Source: Thermacetogenium phaeum DSM 12270
GTDB lineage: Bacteria > Bacillota > DSM-12270 > Thermacetogeniales > Thermacetogeniaceae
Length of the DNA stretch: 64,000 nucleotides
Assembly (NCBI RefSeq): GCF_000305935.1
Contig: NC_018870.1
Location: 1,606,001-1,670,000, forward strand
Reading direction: 5' to 3'
Below, piece by piece: positions 42,879 through 51,949 of the stretch. Position numbers and translations under genes: made by a program. The notes below the pieces were generated by a model. The model searched no databases and had not been told where the DNA came from. It saw only the letters and a list, made by a program, of their open reading frames with translations. Every line of letters starts with the position of its first letter. The first letter of the stretch is position 1.

Positions 42879-43415
42879 CTACTCCACACGAGGGCGTTGT
42901 TCAGCCGCAACGCTCCGGATCAGCACCTGCACCTGAGATACCTGAACCCCTGCCTTCTTTTCCAGGTATTCCTGCACTCTTTCCTGTACCTCCTGGGAAA
43001 TATCCGGCAGATTGGCATCGGGGTTGATATTCATGTGCAGGAGAACCACCAGGCCTTCGCGGTCAGAGCGCAGGATCGGCTTGACCTCTCGTACATCTCG
43101 CACCTGCCGGGCGGCCCTGCGAATCAGGCTTTCCAGGGCGGTTGCTGCAATCTCGATTCTGCCCAACAGCGATTCCCGGATGATCACCTCGTGTTCACGC
43201 GGGCGGCGCAGGGCAGCCATGAGGATCCAGAGGGCCATCAGAACAAGAAAGGCACTGACGGCGGCCACCGCCCAACGATTGCCCGGAAGCGCCAGCCAAT
43301 CTTCCAGATGGGTTAATGGCAGCGACCATCCCAGGGCTACCGCAAAGGCACATCCTCCCAGGAGCAAAATGAACAGGGCAAAGACGGCAACGAAAAAACG
43401 GTATGATATGCCCAT
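42879..43415 (-). CDS. amaP: Alkaline shock response membrane anchor protein AmaP
   Basis: A 178-residue protein with two N-terminal membrane helices (FFVAVFALFILLLGGCAFAV and AVAAVSAFLVLMALWILMAA) and a cytosolic Asp23-like domain with PILRSDREGLVVLLHMNINP and the C-terminal VQVLIRSVAAEQRPRVE. AmaP tethers Asp23 polymers to the membrane in Staphylococcus. It follows asp23 by 25 bp. Confidence 0.9.
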   Translation of the reverse strand: MGISYRFFVAVFALFILLLGGCAFAVALGWSLPLTHLEDWLALPGNRWAVAAVSAFLVLMALWILMAALRRPREHEVIIRESLLGRIEIAATALESLIRRAARQVRDVREVKPILRSDREGLVVLLHMNINPDANLPDISQEVQERVQEYLEKKAGVQVSQVQVLIRSVAAEQRPRVE

Positions 43416-43440
43416 CTATCTGTAAGCCCCTTCCGTCGCC

Positions 43441-43833
43441 CTATTTAACCCGCTGCTCTTCCTGGGCTTCGGGAAAAGATACTCCCTGCACATGAACGTT
43501 GACTTCAATCACTTTTAGGCCGGTCATGCTTTCTATCGCCTGTTTTACGTTCTCCTGAACCCTCAGCGCAACCTCAGGGATCTGCACGCCGAATTCAACT
43601 ATCACATAGAGGTCAACTGCGGCCTCCCGCTCACCAACTTCAACCTTGACGCCACGAGACAGGTTTTTCCTGCCGAGCATCTCGGCGATTCCGCCCGCAA
43701 TCCCGCCGCTCATGCCCGCCAGGCCTTCAACCTCTGTGGCAGCAAGCCCGGCAATTACCGCCACCACTTCGTTGGCGATACGGATTGCCCCTAAAGAAGT
43801 GCGTTCCGCCTCCTCAAACCTGTCAGCTTCCAT
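43441..43833 (-). CDS. Asp23/Gls24 family envelope stress protein
   Basis: A 130-residue Asp23 domain: GAIRIANEVVAVIAGLAATE, VEGLAGMSGGIAGGIAEMLG, VKVEVGEREAAVDLYVIVEF and a C-terminal LKVIEVNVHVQGVSF strand. Members polymerise under the membrane and respond to cell-wall stress. ATG 43833 is preferred over a TTG 24 bp upstream. First gene of the operon driven by the promoter at 43891-43919. Confidence 0.93.
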   Translation of the reverse strand: MEADRFEEAERTSLGAIRIANEVVAVIAGLAATEVEGLAGMSGGIAGGIAEMLGRKNLSRGVKVEVGEREAAVDLYVIVEFGVQIPEVALRVQENVKQAIESMTGLKVIEVNVHVQGVSFPEAQEEQRVK

Positions 43834-43890
43834 CCTGAACTCAACCCCTTTTCTCAAAGATTCTTGCTAATTATGCCCAATTCTAAATCC

Positions 43891-43919
43891 ATTATACCAG
43901 CAGCAAAAGGAAATGGAAA
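43891..43919 (-). promoter_or_regulatory. Promoter of asp23-amaP-DUF2273-nusB
   Basis: On the minus strand TTTCCA (43919-43914), 17 bp, then TATAAT (43896-43891), with a TGG just before the -10 (extended -10). Confidence 0.75.
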
Positions 43920-43928
43920 GCAAACATC

Positions 43929-45275
43929 TCATTTCTCGCCCAAAAGCATCGGTACAAATAGCGTGTCCACTTCTCCGCGCCGGAAATTTTCGTTTTCCAT
44001 GATGCGCCGCAAAAAGTCAATGGTCGTTTTCACCCCTGCGATCCGGAATTCTGAGAGAGAACGCTCCATCCTCCGGATCGCCTCCTGACGATTTCGCCCC
44101 CAGGTGATGAGCTTGGCGAGCAGAGAGTCATAATAGGGCGGTATCCGATAGCCGGGATAGATGCCGCTGTCGACGCGCACCCCCGGCCCCCCTGGAGGGA
44201 GATACTCGGTGATGGTGCCCGGGCAGGGGCGAAAATCTTTTTCCGGGTCTTCGGCATTGATGCGACACTCCAGGGCAGCCCCCCGGAATTCGACATCCTC
44301 CTGCTCGTAGCCCAGTTCCTCGCCTGCGGCCAGCCTGATGGTTTCCACAACCAGATCGATCCCGGTGACCCATTCGGTAACGGGATGTTCCACCTGGATG
44401 CGGGTATTCATCTCGATAAAATAGTAATTCCCATCCCTATCCAATAAAAACTCCACCGTTCCGGCACCGGTGTACTTGACAGCCCGGGCGGCGCGTACCG
44501 CCGCCTCCCCCATCTTCTCTCTCAGCTCCGGAGTGATGGCAGGACTCGGGGTTTCCTCTACGAGCTTCTGATTTCTCCTCTGGATAGAGCAGTCCCTCTC
44601 CCCGAGGTGAACCACATGGCCGTACTCGTCCGCCAGAATCTGGATCTCTATATGGCGCGGCCTCTCGATAAGCTTCTCCAAATAAAGGCTGCCGTCCCCG
44701 AAGGCCGCCTCCGCTTCCTGGCGGGCAGTAATTAAGGCCGTTTCCAGCTCCTCCTGGTTGCGGGCGATGCGCATCCCTCTCCCCCCACCTCCGGCGGAGG
44801 CCTTGATCATTACGGGGTAGCCGATCTCGGCGGCTACCGCCGAGATGTCGAGGTTCTCGTCGAGAAGGCCGGATGACCCCGGAACTACCGGAACTCCCGC
44901 CTCCACCATAAGCTGGCGGGCGCGCGCCTTGGCCCCCATCTCAGTAATGGCCGACGCAGGAGGGCCGATAAATTTGATCCCCCGCCCTTCGCAAACTTCG
45001 GCAAAATATGGATTTTCCGCCAGGAAACCGTAGCCGGGATGAATGGCATCCGCCCCGCGCCCCTCTGCAGCGCTGATGATGTTGGGTATGTTGAGATAGC
45101 TCTGGGCAGGCTGAGGGCCCCCAATGCAGACCGTTTCGTCGGCCAGACTGACATGCAGGGAATCCCGGTCGGCTTCGGAGTAGACGGCAACGGTTTTGAT
45201 CCCCATCTCCCGGCAGGCCCTGATGATCCGGACGGCGATTTCACCCCGGTTGGCTACGAGTATTTTCTTAAACAC
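43929..45275 (-). CDS. accC: Biotin carboxylase
   Basis: ATP-dependent carboxylation of the biotin carrier. The 448-residue product has [20 protein letters not shown], the glycine loop [38 protein letters not shown] and [16 protein letters not shown]. Length is standard. It lies downstream of the carboxyltransferase-AccB gene, so the two could form a pyruvate carboxylase or oxaloacetate-linked complex, or serve acetyl-CoA carboxylase through the AccB portion. Confidence 0.97.
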   Translation of the reverse strand: MFKKILVANRGEIAVRIIRACREMGIKTVAVYSEADRDSLHVSLADETVCIGGPQPAQSYLNIPNIISAAEGRGADAIHPGYGFLAENPYFAEVCEGRGIKFIGPPASAITEMGAKARARQLMVEAGVPVVPGSSGLLDENLDISAVAAEIGYPVMIKASAGGGGRGMRIARNQEELETALITARQEAEAAFGDGSLYLEKLIERPRHIEIQILADEYGHVVHLGERDCSIQRRNQKLVEETPSPAITPELREKMGEAAVRAARAVKYTGAGTVEFLLDRDGNYYFIEMNTRIQVEHPVTEWVTGIDLVVETIRLAAGEELGYEQEDVEFRGAALECRINAEDPEKDFRPCPGTITEYLPPGGPGVRVDSGIYPGYRIPPYYDSLLAKLITWGRNRQEAIRRMERSLSEFRIAGVKTTIDFLRRIMENENFRRGEVDTLFVPMLLGEK

Positions 45276-45304
45276 GAGAATACCCCCTCAGGATAAAATG
45301 AAAC

Positions 45305-45350
45305 CCGGCGCTACAGTTTTCAAGCGCCGGTTGTTTCCCGCACCAGCGGG
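45305..45350 (-). repeat. Intercistronic hairpins before accC
   Basis: CCGGCGCT (45305-45312) pairs with AGCGCCGG (45323-45330), and CCCG/CGGG (45337-45350) forms a smaller stem. On the minus strand the large stem is followed by GTTTCATTTT, a weak T-run; it may attenuate or stabilise the transcript between the two genes. Confidence 0.5.
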
Positions 45351-45377
45351 TCTTTGCCTTGGGACAAGATGCACTTC

Positions 45378-47303
45378 TTATCCCTCGCTGGCGATGAGGA
45401 AGAGAACCTGACCGTACTCCACAGGTTGGGCGTTCTCAACCAAGATCTCCACAATCTCCCCGTCACACTCCGCCTCGATCTCATTCATCAGTTTCATAGC
45501 TTCGATGATACAGAGGGTATCTCCCTTCTTCACCTTGCTGCCCACATCCACGAAGGGGGGTGCACCGGGAGCCGGCGCCCTGTAGAAGGTACCCACCATA
45601 GGGGCTACCACCTCAACCAGATTATCGCGGCGCTCTTGGGTTGGGGCAGGCTCAGCCGCTTCGGGCGCATCTGCCCTGCCAGCTTCTTCGTAAATGGGGG
45701 CGCGACTCGAATTGCCGGTAGAGCTGCCGGTAATCCCCTTTCTGATATTCAACCTCATCCCCGGCGTCTCCACCTCGAGCTCGTTGATATCTGTTTCATT
45801 AATCAATTTAATAAAGTCTTTGATGTCTTCGATCATCATCTTTCCGTCCTCCCGCGGCGTTCGCGAAGCCTGCTGCTTGCCTCCAGCCGCCGTCTGTTTG
45901 ACTGCAGGCTCGCCGGAAGCCGGCTTAACGGCAGGTTCGTCCACAGGTGCGGGCTGCACTTCACCCTTCCTGACCTTCTCCCGGTATTCGAAAAATTTCC
46001 TGGCAACGGCAGGGAACAGGGCGTAGGTGAGATAGTCCTCCTCGGATTTCGCCAGATCCTTGATTTCCTCTTTTAATTTATCGAAATTGCGCTCCAGCAG
46101 ATCGGCGGGGCGGCAGGTGATGGGCTGTTCATCCCCGATGATCAGTCGCCGCACCTCTTCATCGATCTTCCCGGGCGGCTTTCCGTAAAAGCCCCGCACG
46201 TAATCCTTCACCTGCTGAGGCACCATCTTGTAGCGTTCACCGGTCAAAACATTGAACACAGCCTGGATACCGACGATCTGGCTGGTAGGCGTCACTAATG
46301 GAGGATAGCCCAGGTCAGCCCGCACCCTCGGTATCTCCTCCAACACCTCGCCGATGCGGTGCAGGGCCTTCTGCTCCTCCAGCTGGCTCACCAGATTGCT
46401 GATCATTCCACCAGGAACCTGATGGTCGAAAACCTTCATGTCGGAAATCCTGGTAACCCCACGCTCAAAGCCTCGCTTGCGCCGCAGCTCCTCCCAATAG
46501 TTCGAGATCTCAAAGAGCAGATGCAGGTCAAGGCCGGTATCCCAGGGAGTGCCCTGCAGCGCCCGAACCAGGGTCTCTACCGGAGGCTGCGAGGAACCAA
46601 AAGCCAAAGGCCCCGAACAGGCATCAAAAACATCTACTCCCGCTTCTACTGCCTTCAAGCAGGCTCCGATGGCCATTCCTCCGATATAATGGGTGTGCAG
46701 CTGAATGGGAACATCGAGCTTCTCCTTGAGCAAGGAAACCAGCTCATAGGCCACATAAGGGGCAATCATCCCGGCCATGTCCTTAATGCAGATGGAATCG
46801 GCTCCTAAGTCCTGCAGGCGGAGGGCCGTCTCCAGGTAGTGCTCGTTGGTGTGCACAGGGCTAAGGGTGTAAACGACACACGCCTGAAGGTGTTTACCTG
46901 TCTTTTTGACCGCCCGCATCGGCACCTCCAGGTTGCGCACGTCATTCAGGGCATCGAAGACGCGGAAGATGTCTATTCCCACTTCGGCAGCCTTATCAAC
47001 GAAGGCCTCCACCACATCGTCGGGATAATTGGCATATCCGACCAGGTTCTGACCGCGCAGCAGCATCTGCAGAGGGGTTTTCTTGACGTGCTTTTTGATG
47101 ATCCTGATCCTGTCCCAGGGGTCCTCATTGAGATAGCGGATGCAGACATCGAAAGTTGCCCCACCCCACATCTCCAAAGAAAAATAACCGACCTCATCGA
47201 GCTTTTCCAGAACCGGCACCATATCTTCGGTACGCATTCTGGTCGCCCAGAGGCTCTGGTGGGCATCTCTCAGCGTGGTGTCTGTGATTTTTGGTCCCTC
47301 CAC
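45378..47303 (-). CDS. Carboxyltransferase (PycB/OadA type) fused to AccB-type biotin carrier
   Basis: A 641-residue single frame. Residues 1 to about 470 are a PycB/OadA carboxyltransferase: [20 protein letters not shown], then [36 protein letters not shown] and [16 protein letters not shown] Pro/Ala-rich linker (about 450-485) leads to an AccB-like region that begins [20 protein letters not shown] and ends with the biotin site [18 protein letters not shown]. Usual carriers of this enzyme end in EAMKM; the AMKLMNE form is that of acetyl-CoA carboxylase AccB. The start is GTG with GGAGG upstream. An internal ribosome site could also give free AccB (45378-45839). It could serve two carboxylases. 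Confidence 0.92.
   Translation of the reverse strand: MEGPKITDTTLRDAHQSLWATRMRTEDMVPVLEKLDEVGYFSLEMWGGATFDVCIRYLNEDPWDRIRIIKKHVKKTPLQMLLRGQNLVGYANYPDDVVEAFVDKAAEVGIDIFRVFDALNDVRNLEVPMRAVKKTGKHLQACVVYTLSPVHTNEHYLETALRLQDLGADSICIKDMAGMIAPYVAYELVSLLKEKLDVPIQLHTHYIGGMAIGACLKAVEAGVDVFDACSGPLAFGSSQPPVETLVRALQGTPWDTGLDLHLLFEISNYWEELRRKRGFERGVTRISDMKVFDHQVPGGMISNLVSQLEEQKALHRIGEVLEEIPRVRADLGYPPLVTPTSQIVGIQAVFNVLTGERYKMVPQQVKDYVRGFYGKPPGKIDEEVRRLIIGDEQPITCRPADLLERNFDKLKEEIKDLAKSEEDYLTYALFPAVARKFFEYREKVRKGEVQPAPVDEPAVKPASGEPAVKQTAAGGKQQASRTPREDGKMMIEDIKDFIKLINETDINELEVETPGMRLNIRKGITGSSTGNSSRAPIYEEAGRADAPEAAEPAPTQERRDNLVEVVAPMVGTFYRAPAPGAPPFVDVGSKVKKGDTLCIIEAMKLMNEIEAECDGEIVEILVENAQPVEYGQVLFLIASEG
45839..45853 (-). 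promoter_or_regulatory. Internal ribosome-binding site for a separate AccB product
   Basis: Within the fused gene, GGGAGGA (45853-45847) lies 7 nt before two in-frame ATGs (45839 and 45836). Initiation here would give a 153-residue AccB of normal length starting [12 protein letters not shown], the usual AccB N-terminus. Confidence 0.55.
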
Positions 47304-47636
47304 CGCTCAACCTCCTCACCCTGAAAAATAAGCAGGCCGGCCGTCTCATACCAAACCATGAAAATAATATCTCCAGCAACAATTGCTTTCAAACCGTCGA
47401 AAACATCAAATTTTCGAAACAGCCGACAACCCCTTACCAGCTTTCAGCATCTCAGCGGCTTTGAACCGGCGTTGGGGTATTTCGACGCTTATATAAACAA
47501 TGCCGAGTAAAAAAGAAATCGGTTGCAATAACCGGCTCTGGTGATTAGATCTGTTGCAATTCTATTCTAGATGATTATATCCTTGAGTCTCAGGATTTTC
47601 AAGCATTTCCGGGTAAGTATACAATATCCTCATCCT
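47304..47636. other. Intergenic leader upstream of carboxyltransferase-AccB gene
   Basis: About 330 bp without a gene. A good promoter at 47574-47602 would start a leader of about 265 nt. I see no recognisable riboswitch or T-box in it and no strong terminator after spoIIIAH. Confidence 0.6.
47574..47602 (-). promoter_or_regulatory. Promoter of carboxyltransferase-AccB-accC operon
   Basis: On the minus strand TTGAAA (47602-47597), 17 bp, then TATAAT (47579-47574): -35 is 5 of 6, -10 is perfect. Confidence 0.82.
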
Positions 47637-48164
47637 TCACAGCTTCGCCATCACCAGCACATTTCCAGGCTCAATAGAAACCACTCTGGCAACGATATCC
47701 CTGATCTTTTCCTTATCGGCACTCGTTAAGGAGCGCCCCTGGACGATCACCGTTGCCGATTTTTCCTGAATCATCACGACGGCATCCTTAAACCCCTCTG
47801 CCACCACCATCTGTTCCAGCTCTGTCTCCTTGACCGCCTGGTCCATAATACTCATCAATTCCTGCTGTGCCCTGCTGCGGTTCTCGCTGTCGGATGTGGG
47901 GTTGGCGGCAATCTCTTTTAGCACCTCGATTCGCTGGCTGCGGATACGGTCCCTGGCCAAACGGCAGTCCACAAAGAACTCCGCCTTTTCCAAATCGCCG
48001 CCGGAAGGTTTGGGAACATCCTTTTTAACGTGCAAATCCACCTCGACCGGCCTGTTCTTCTCCCGAAGAAAAAAGCCACCCCTGGTCAGCCACCAGCCGC
48101 CAATCAGAATGGCCAGCCCCAGACCCACAAGAACAACTGCTTTTTTATCCCAGATGAAGAACAT
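47637..48164 (-). CDS. spoIIIAH: Stage III sporulation protein AH
   Basis: A 175-residue mother-cell membrane protein with a single N-terminal helix (AVVLVGLGLAILIGGWWLT) and an external ring-forming domain related to the YscJ/FliF fold. It binds forespore SpoIIQ across the intermembrane space as part of the feeding-tube complex. Near the C-terminus SATVIVQGRSLTSADKEKIR and VARVVSIEPGNVLVMAKL are typical. Last gene of the spoIIIA operon. Confidence 0.94.
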   Translation of the reverse strand: MFFIWDKKAVVLVGLGLAILIGGWWLTRGGFFLREKNRPVEVDLHVKKDVPKPSGGDLEKAEFFVDCRLARDRIRSQRIEVLKEIAANPTSDSENRSRAQQELMSIMDQAVKETELEQMVVAEGFKDAVVMIQEKSATVIVQGRSLTSADKEKIRDIVARVVSIEPGNVLVMAKL

Positions 48165-48170
48165 CAGACA

Positions 48171-48809
48171 TTACCTGCCTTCTTTAGGTAATACCGTTAC
48201 CTTATGCGGAGGAATGGCCAACACCGTCTCCACCGCCCGGGACAATTCTTCACGCAGTGCGGGATTGTCGGCTCCTTCCGCCAGAACGAGCACCCCGGCA
48301 ATTTCCGGGCGCGTCGTCCTGATCAAAACCGGCTCTTCCTTCCCTCCGGAAACCGACTGCACCAAAACCAGGTTCCCGTCCTCATTGACTTCAGTGGTAA
48401 TGCGGTTGCCACCAGCCTGATCCCTTTCCTCGGTCGTTCTGTTTTGTTTGGACAAATTTTTTGCATAGATATGCTCAGGCCCCGCGGCCATAGTGACGGT
48501 TACCTGCACCGCACCTGATCCGGCAACAGAACTCAGTATTGCCTCCAGCCTGCGCTCCAAATCCCTTTCCGCAGCCGCCAGGCCGGCCGTCCCCTCCGGA
48601 GCGGCCACCTCCGTTTCCCCCCCTGCACCCTCTCCGGATACGGTTTCAGACGGGGAAACCAGGTTCCCGGCACAAACCAGAATGAATATGCCCCCGATCA
48701 GGACAATAAGAAGCCGCAGCATCTGCGGAGAACGCAGTAAATACCACTCCTTTCTGTTTTTGGCCGTATCCCACCAGGCTAACAGGTTTTTCTCAGACAA
48801 TACCCTCAC
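48171..48809 (-). CDS. spoIIIAG: Stage III sporulation protein AG
   Basis: A 212-residue ring-forming protein of the SpoIIIA-SpoIIQ channel with one N-terminal membrane segment (RLLIVLIGGIFILVCAGNLV), a linker rich in Glu/Ala and a C-terminal domain with VQVTVTMAAGPEHIYAKN, VRTTRPEIAGVLVLAEGADN-like sequence and LSRAVETVLAIPPHKVTVLP. It overlaps spoIIIAF by 4 bp. Confidence 0.95.
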   Translation of the reverse strand: MRVLSEKNLLAWWDTAKNRKEWYLLRSPQMLRLLIVLIGGIFILVCAGNLVSPSETVSGEGAGGETEVAAPEGTAGLAAAERDLERRLEAILSSVAGSGAVQVTVTMAAGPEHIYAKNLSKQNRTTEERDQAGGNRITTEVNEDGNLVLVQSVSGGKEEPVLIRTTRPEIAGVLVLAEGADNPALREELSRAVETVLAIPPHKVTVLPKEGR

Positions 48810-49444
48810 CTCTCATTCTCCCAGATGACAATCACCTGCTCCTTGCGCAGCCCGAAAAAAGAAGCAATCGTCTCTTGAACCCGAAGCCGCGCTTCCTCGC
48901 GCCCCTGCCGCCCTTCCGGATTCCTGTTTCCCGGGTCCGGTTCGTCGGCCTCCGAAGAAACGTACACTCTTTCCACGGGTGGAATCGACTGATTATCATC
49001 CTCTTCCGGCCTTAGGGTAATGAACACCCTTTCCACCCCTCCAACCGACTGCAGAGAGGGATCCCAAGCCTCCTGTTCCACTTTCACTACGGCCGCGCCG
49101 ACGCCGGGCACCAAGCACGCCATCGTCCTGATCTGGTCTTCCAGGCGCTTTCCGTACACGGCACGCGCCTCAACTGCGGCGGCTCTCTGCAGTTCCTTCC
49201 CCCGGGAAAGAATCGCCTCCAGCTCTTCCGCTCCCACCTCCTGGTAGACCTCTTGAGTTAAGAAGCGCTTCTGATCGAAGAGGGCAACGACGGGGTTAAG
49301 AACGGCAACCACCACAAAGAGCCCAAAAATCACTTCGACGAACCGCCGCGTCTCTTTTAGCGGTAGAAGCATCTCTAGAAAGGCAGCCAGGAGCACCAGA
49401 AAAACGATATTTCTAACCAGCTGATAGATGGTTTCCAAGAACAA
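48806..49444 (-). CDS. spoIIIAF: Stage III sporulation protein AF
   Basis: A 212-residue protein with two N-terminal membrane helices (FLVLLAAFLEMLLPL and VIFGLFVVVAVLNPVVALF), the SpoIIIAF signature, and an external ring-fold domain with an Asp/Glu-rich loop (residues about 150-185) and C-terminal VQETIASFFGLRKEQVIVIW. It lies 12 bp after spoIIIAE. Confidence 0.93.
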   Translation of the reverse strand: MFLETIYQLVRNIVFLVLLAAFLEMLLPLKETRRFVEVIFGLFVVVAVLNPVVALFDQKRFLTQEVYQEVGAEELEAILSRGKELQRAAAVEARAVYGKRLEDQIRTMACLVPGVGAAVVKVEQEAWDPSLQSVGGVERVFITLRPEEDDNQSIPPVERVYVSSEADEPDPGNRNPEGRQGREEARLRVQETIASFFGLRKEQVIVIWENER

Positions 49445-49456
49445 CCCCCCAACGGC

Positions 49457-50689
49457 TCACCGCAGCATCACCACAAGATTGCCCAACCCCACGATAATGC
49501 CTAAGGCCATGAAAAACATGACCCCCACCGCAGCCACCACCGCGAAGACGAGAAACAGATGGTTCCCCAAAAGGTGCAGGCTGTCGGACAATTCCCTGGC
49601 CCCGATGGGCTGCAATATGGCCCCCGCCAGCCTGTACACCATTGCCGCAGCCAGAATTTTGACCACAGGAATGGTGCACAGGAAGAAAATAGCCAGCACC
49701 CCGAGGATACCGACGGCATTCTTGATAAACAGGGAACAGCCCACGACGGCCTCTACGGCATCCGAGAGAATACCCCCGACAACAGGAACAAAGGCTCCGG
49801 TCAGGTACTTGGCCGTGCGCAGTCCTACTCCGTCCGCAACAGCTCCGGCCACCCCCTGAACCGCCAGGATGCCGGTAAAAATCGTCAAAAAGAGCCCTAG
49901 CAAGAGGACGCTTCCATCCCTAAAAAGCCCCGCCAAACGGGACACCTGAAAGCGCTCTGAAAGCTGGCTCACAATTCCGAGGACGGCAGAGCAGAAAATC
50001 AGAGGAAAGACGATGTTCTGCGTCAACGTACCCAAGACGTTTAAGGAAAGAAAAATGACAGGGTGCATGAGGGCAACCGAAGTTAAATTGCCGACCGCTG
50101 CCAGAAGGGTCATGACAACAGGAATCAACGACTGCATAAAACCGACCATGCTGCCGATGGCCTCCCGCCCGGCTGAGAGGGCCAGGGTAAAAGAACTGAG
50201 GGCCACCGTAAAAAGGGACAGCAAACCGACGCTGTGTGCCAGCCTGGCCACCGTATTTTGCTCAAAGGCGCACTGCAGGTGCGCGAGGAGGGCAAGAACG
50301 GCCCCCAGGACAATCAGCTTGCCCAACAAAACGGCGTGGGTGAGGAATTCCCGGAAAAAGAATTTTATCAATTCCTTGAAGAGCCCCTTCAGGTCGAAGT
50401 CGATCTCCCCTTGACGGATTCCCTCCAGCATTTCGATCAGGCTGAAACCGGACAACTGCTCCTGGATGTCTCCATCAACCCTCTTTAAGAAAACCTCCAG
50501 ATCGTCAAGGGGTAGCTTTTCCAACTGCTCGGAAAGATACTGTTGAGAAAGACCGGAACCGGCATCCTCTGCAGGGGCAGCGGCGGCTTCAGGGTACGGC
50601 CAGAGGAAAAACACGAGCAATATAAGGAATATAATGTCTGCTGAGAGAAACTGCAGGCGGCGCCTTTGCAACAGCTCTCCCCCCTTCAA
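49457..50689 (-). CDS. spoIIIAE: Stage III sporulation protein AE
   Basis: A 410-residue polytopic membrane protein with a signal peptide (SADIIFLILLVFFLWPYPEA), an external N-terminal region and about eight membrane helices. Family motifs: LSAGREAIGSMVGFMQSLIP and LTGAFVPVVGGILSDAVEA. It is required for the SpoIIIA-SpoIIQ channel and forespore sigma-G activity. An interval of 113 bp separates it from spoIIIAD upstream. Confidence 0.95.
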   Translation of the reverse strand: MKGGELLQRRRLQFLSADIIFLILLVFFLWPYPEAAAAPAEDAGSGLSQQYLSEQLEKLPLDDLEVFLKRVDGDIQEQLSGFSLIEMLEGIRQGEIDFDLKGLFKELIKFFFREFLTHAVLLGKLIVLGAVLALLAHLQCAFEQNTVARLAHSVGLLSLFTVALSSFTLALSAGREAIGSMVGFMQSLIPVVMTLLAAVGNLTSVALMHPVIFLSLNVLGTLTQNIVFPLIFCSAVLGIVSQLSERFQVSRLAGLFRDGSVLLLGLFLTIFTGILAVQGVAGAVADGVGLRTAKYLTGAFVPVVGGILSDAVEAVVGCSLFIKNAVGILGVLAIFFLCTIPVVKILAAAMVYRLAGAILQPIGARELSDSLHLLGNHLFLVFAVVAAVGVMFFMALGIIVGLGNLVVMLR

Positions 50690-50802
50690 AGCGGATGCGT
50701 TCGGCCGTCTTTAACCGGCCGTTTCAGCCGCTGGCAAACGGCCAATACGCACTATACAATGGCCGCCTACCGACACCCGTCAGGGAACGGTTAAGGAGCG
50801 TT

Positions 50803-51189
50803 CTATGGTAGCAGCCGGACGATCACTTCCATGATGGCAGCGAAGATCGGAAGCGCCAATACCAAGATCAAAATCTTGCCCACCATTTCGATTTTACTGG
50901 CGATGGTACCCTCCCCCGCATCGCGGCAGATCTGGGCACCGAATTCGGCAATATAAGCGATCCCCAAGATCTTCAACAGTGTGGTGAGGTAGAGTTCATC
51001 AACCCTGGCAAGGCGCGACAGATCCCGAAAGAGGCCGATAACCGCCCCCATTTTCCCCAGCACCAGGATAAAAATCAGGACGCCGAAGCCGAGGACCAGC
51101 AGCAGAGCCATTTCCGGGCGCTCCTCCCGCAGGAGCACCGCAAAAACGGCAACGACAAGGGCAAAGCCGACAACGTACAGGATCTCCAT
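50803..51189 (-). CDS. spoIIIAD: Stage III sporulation protein AD
   Basis: A 128-residue membrane protein with about four segments and the family-type stretch VDELYLTTLLKILGIAYIAE and FGAQICRDAGEGTIASKIEM. Similar in part to SpoIIIAC. Starts 14 bp after spoIIIAC. Confidence 0.95.
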   Translation of the reverse strand: MEILYVVGFALVVAVFAVLLREERPEMALLLVLGFGVLIFILVLGKMGAVIGLFRDLSRLARVDELYLTTLLKILGIAYIAEFGAQICRDAGEGTIASKIEMVGKILILVLALPIFAAIMEVIVRLLP

Positions 51190-51203
51190 GCCGCAAACCT
51201 CTC

Positions 51204-51401
51204 CTAAAAGAGGTGAAATACCGAGCGAACCATGTTGAACAGGTCGTTGATCAGCTGGACTACCATAATCAGCACCACAACAACACCGGCAAGAGTCAGC
51301 ATCTGGGCCTGCTCCTCCTTTTCCGCCTGCTTCAAAATGATGTTGAGCACAGAGATAAGGATCCCCAGCCCGGCTATCTTGAAAATCAGATCGACGTTCA
51401 T
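51204..51401 (-). CDS. spoIIIAC: Stage III sporulation protein AC
   Basis: A 65-residue protein with two membrane helices (IFKIAGLGILISVLNIIL and AGVVVVLIMVVQLINDLF) and the normal SpoIIIAC length. ATG 51401 is used because GGAAGGTG lies 4-5 nt upstream; the frame extends 13 codons further into spoIIIAB. Confidence 0.93.
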   Translation of the reverse strand: MNVDLIFKIAGLGILISVLNIILKQAEKEEQAQMLTLAGVVVVLIMVVQLINDLFNMVRSVFHLF

Positions 51402-51420
51402 GGCACCTTCCCTGTCCCCC

Positions 51421-51942
51421 TTACAACAGCAACAGCACAATGCTGATCCCCAGTAAAAACCCTCCGTAACGCCACAGGCGCTCGTTCTTTTCCCGTTCCC
51501 TTTGGGACTTTTCCTCCTCCCGGCGCAGGTGCAGCGAGGTCAGGGCGATATTCTTGTGCTGTTCCTCTCTGTCCGAAATCCCCAGCCTTTCCCCGAAAGC
51601 GGAGAGAATGGCTTGATCCTCTTTGCTTAGTGCCGTCAGCTGCCAGTTCTGCCGGAGAGCCCTCTCCCAGGCCTCGGCAGGTGTAATTCCCCGCTCCTGC
51701 ACCAGCGCTTCTCCCGCAAAGGTGAAAATTCTCGCGATCACCCCTTCCCCTGTCCGTCCGATCTTGAGCAGGGCATCGGGAAGAGGTGTAGCTGCATACA
51801 TGATCTCCGTATCCAGCATCTGCAGCACTTCCTGAAGAAGGCGCAGTTCTTGAGGGCGGCGAGAAAAGTAGGAGGCCCTTAACATCCCGGCCAACCCGGC
51901 CGAACCTATAATCATAACCGCACCGAGCAGACTCCAGAACAC
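51421..51942 (-). CDS. spoIIIAB: Stage III sporulation protein AB
   Basis: A 173-residue membrane-anchored protein: an N-terminal helix (LLGAVMIIGSAGLAGMLRA), then SRRPQELRLLQEVLQMLDTE and IMYAATPLPDALLKIGRTGE, a helical domain, and a C-terminal helix. GTG 51942 is chosen since AGAGGTG lies about 8 nt upstream and it avoids overlap with spoIIIAA. Confidence 0.93.
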   Translation of the reverse strand: MFWSLLGAVMIIGSAGLAGMLRASYFSRRPQELRLLQEVLQMLDTEIMYAATPLPDALLKIGRTGEGVIARIFTFAGEALVQERGITPAEAWERALRQNWQLTALSKEDQAILSAFGERLGISDREEQHKNIALTSLHLRREEEKSQREREKNERLWRYGGFLLGISIVLLLL

Positions 51943-51949
51943 CTCCCGC

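Noticed and set aside
47304-47567. Riboswitch in the carboxyltransferase leader
   Set aside because: I could not fit any known class; only the long leader itself is supported.
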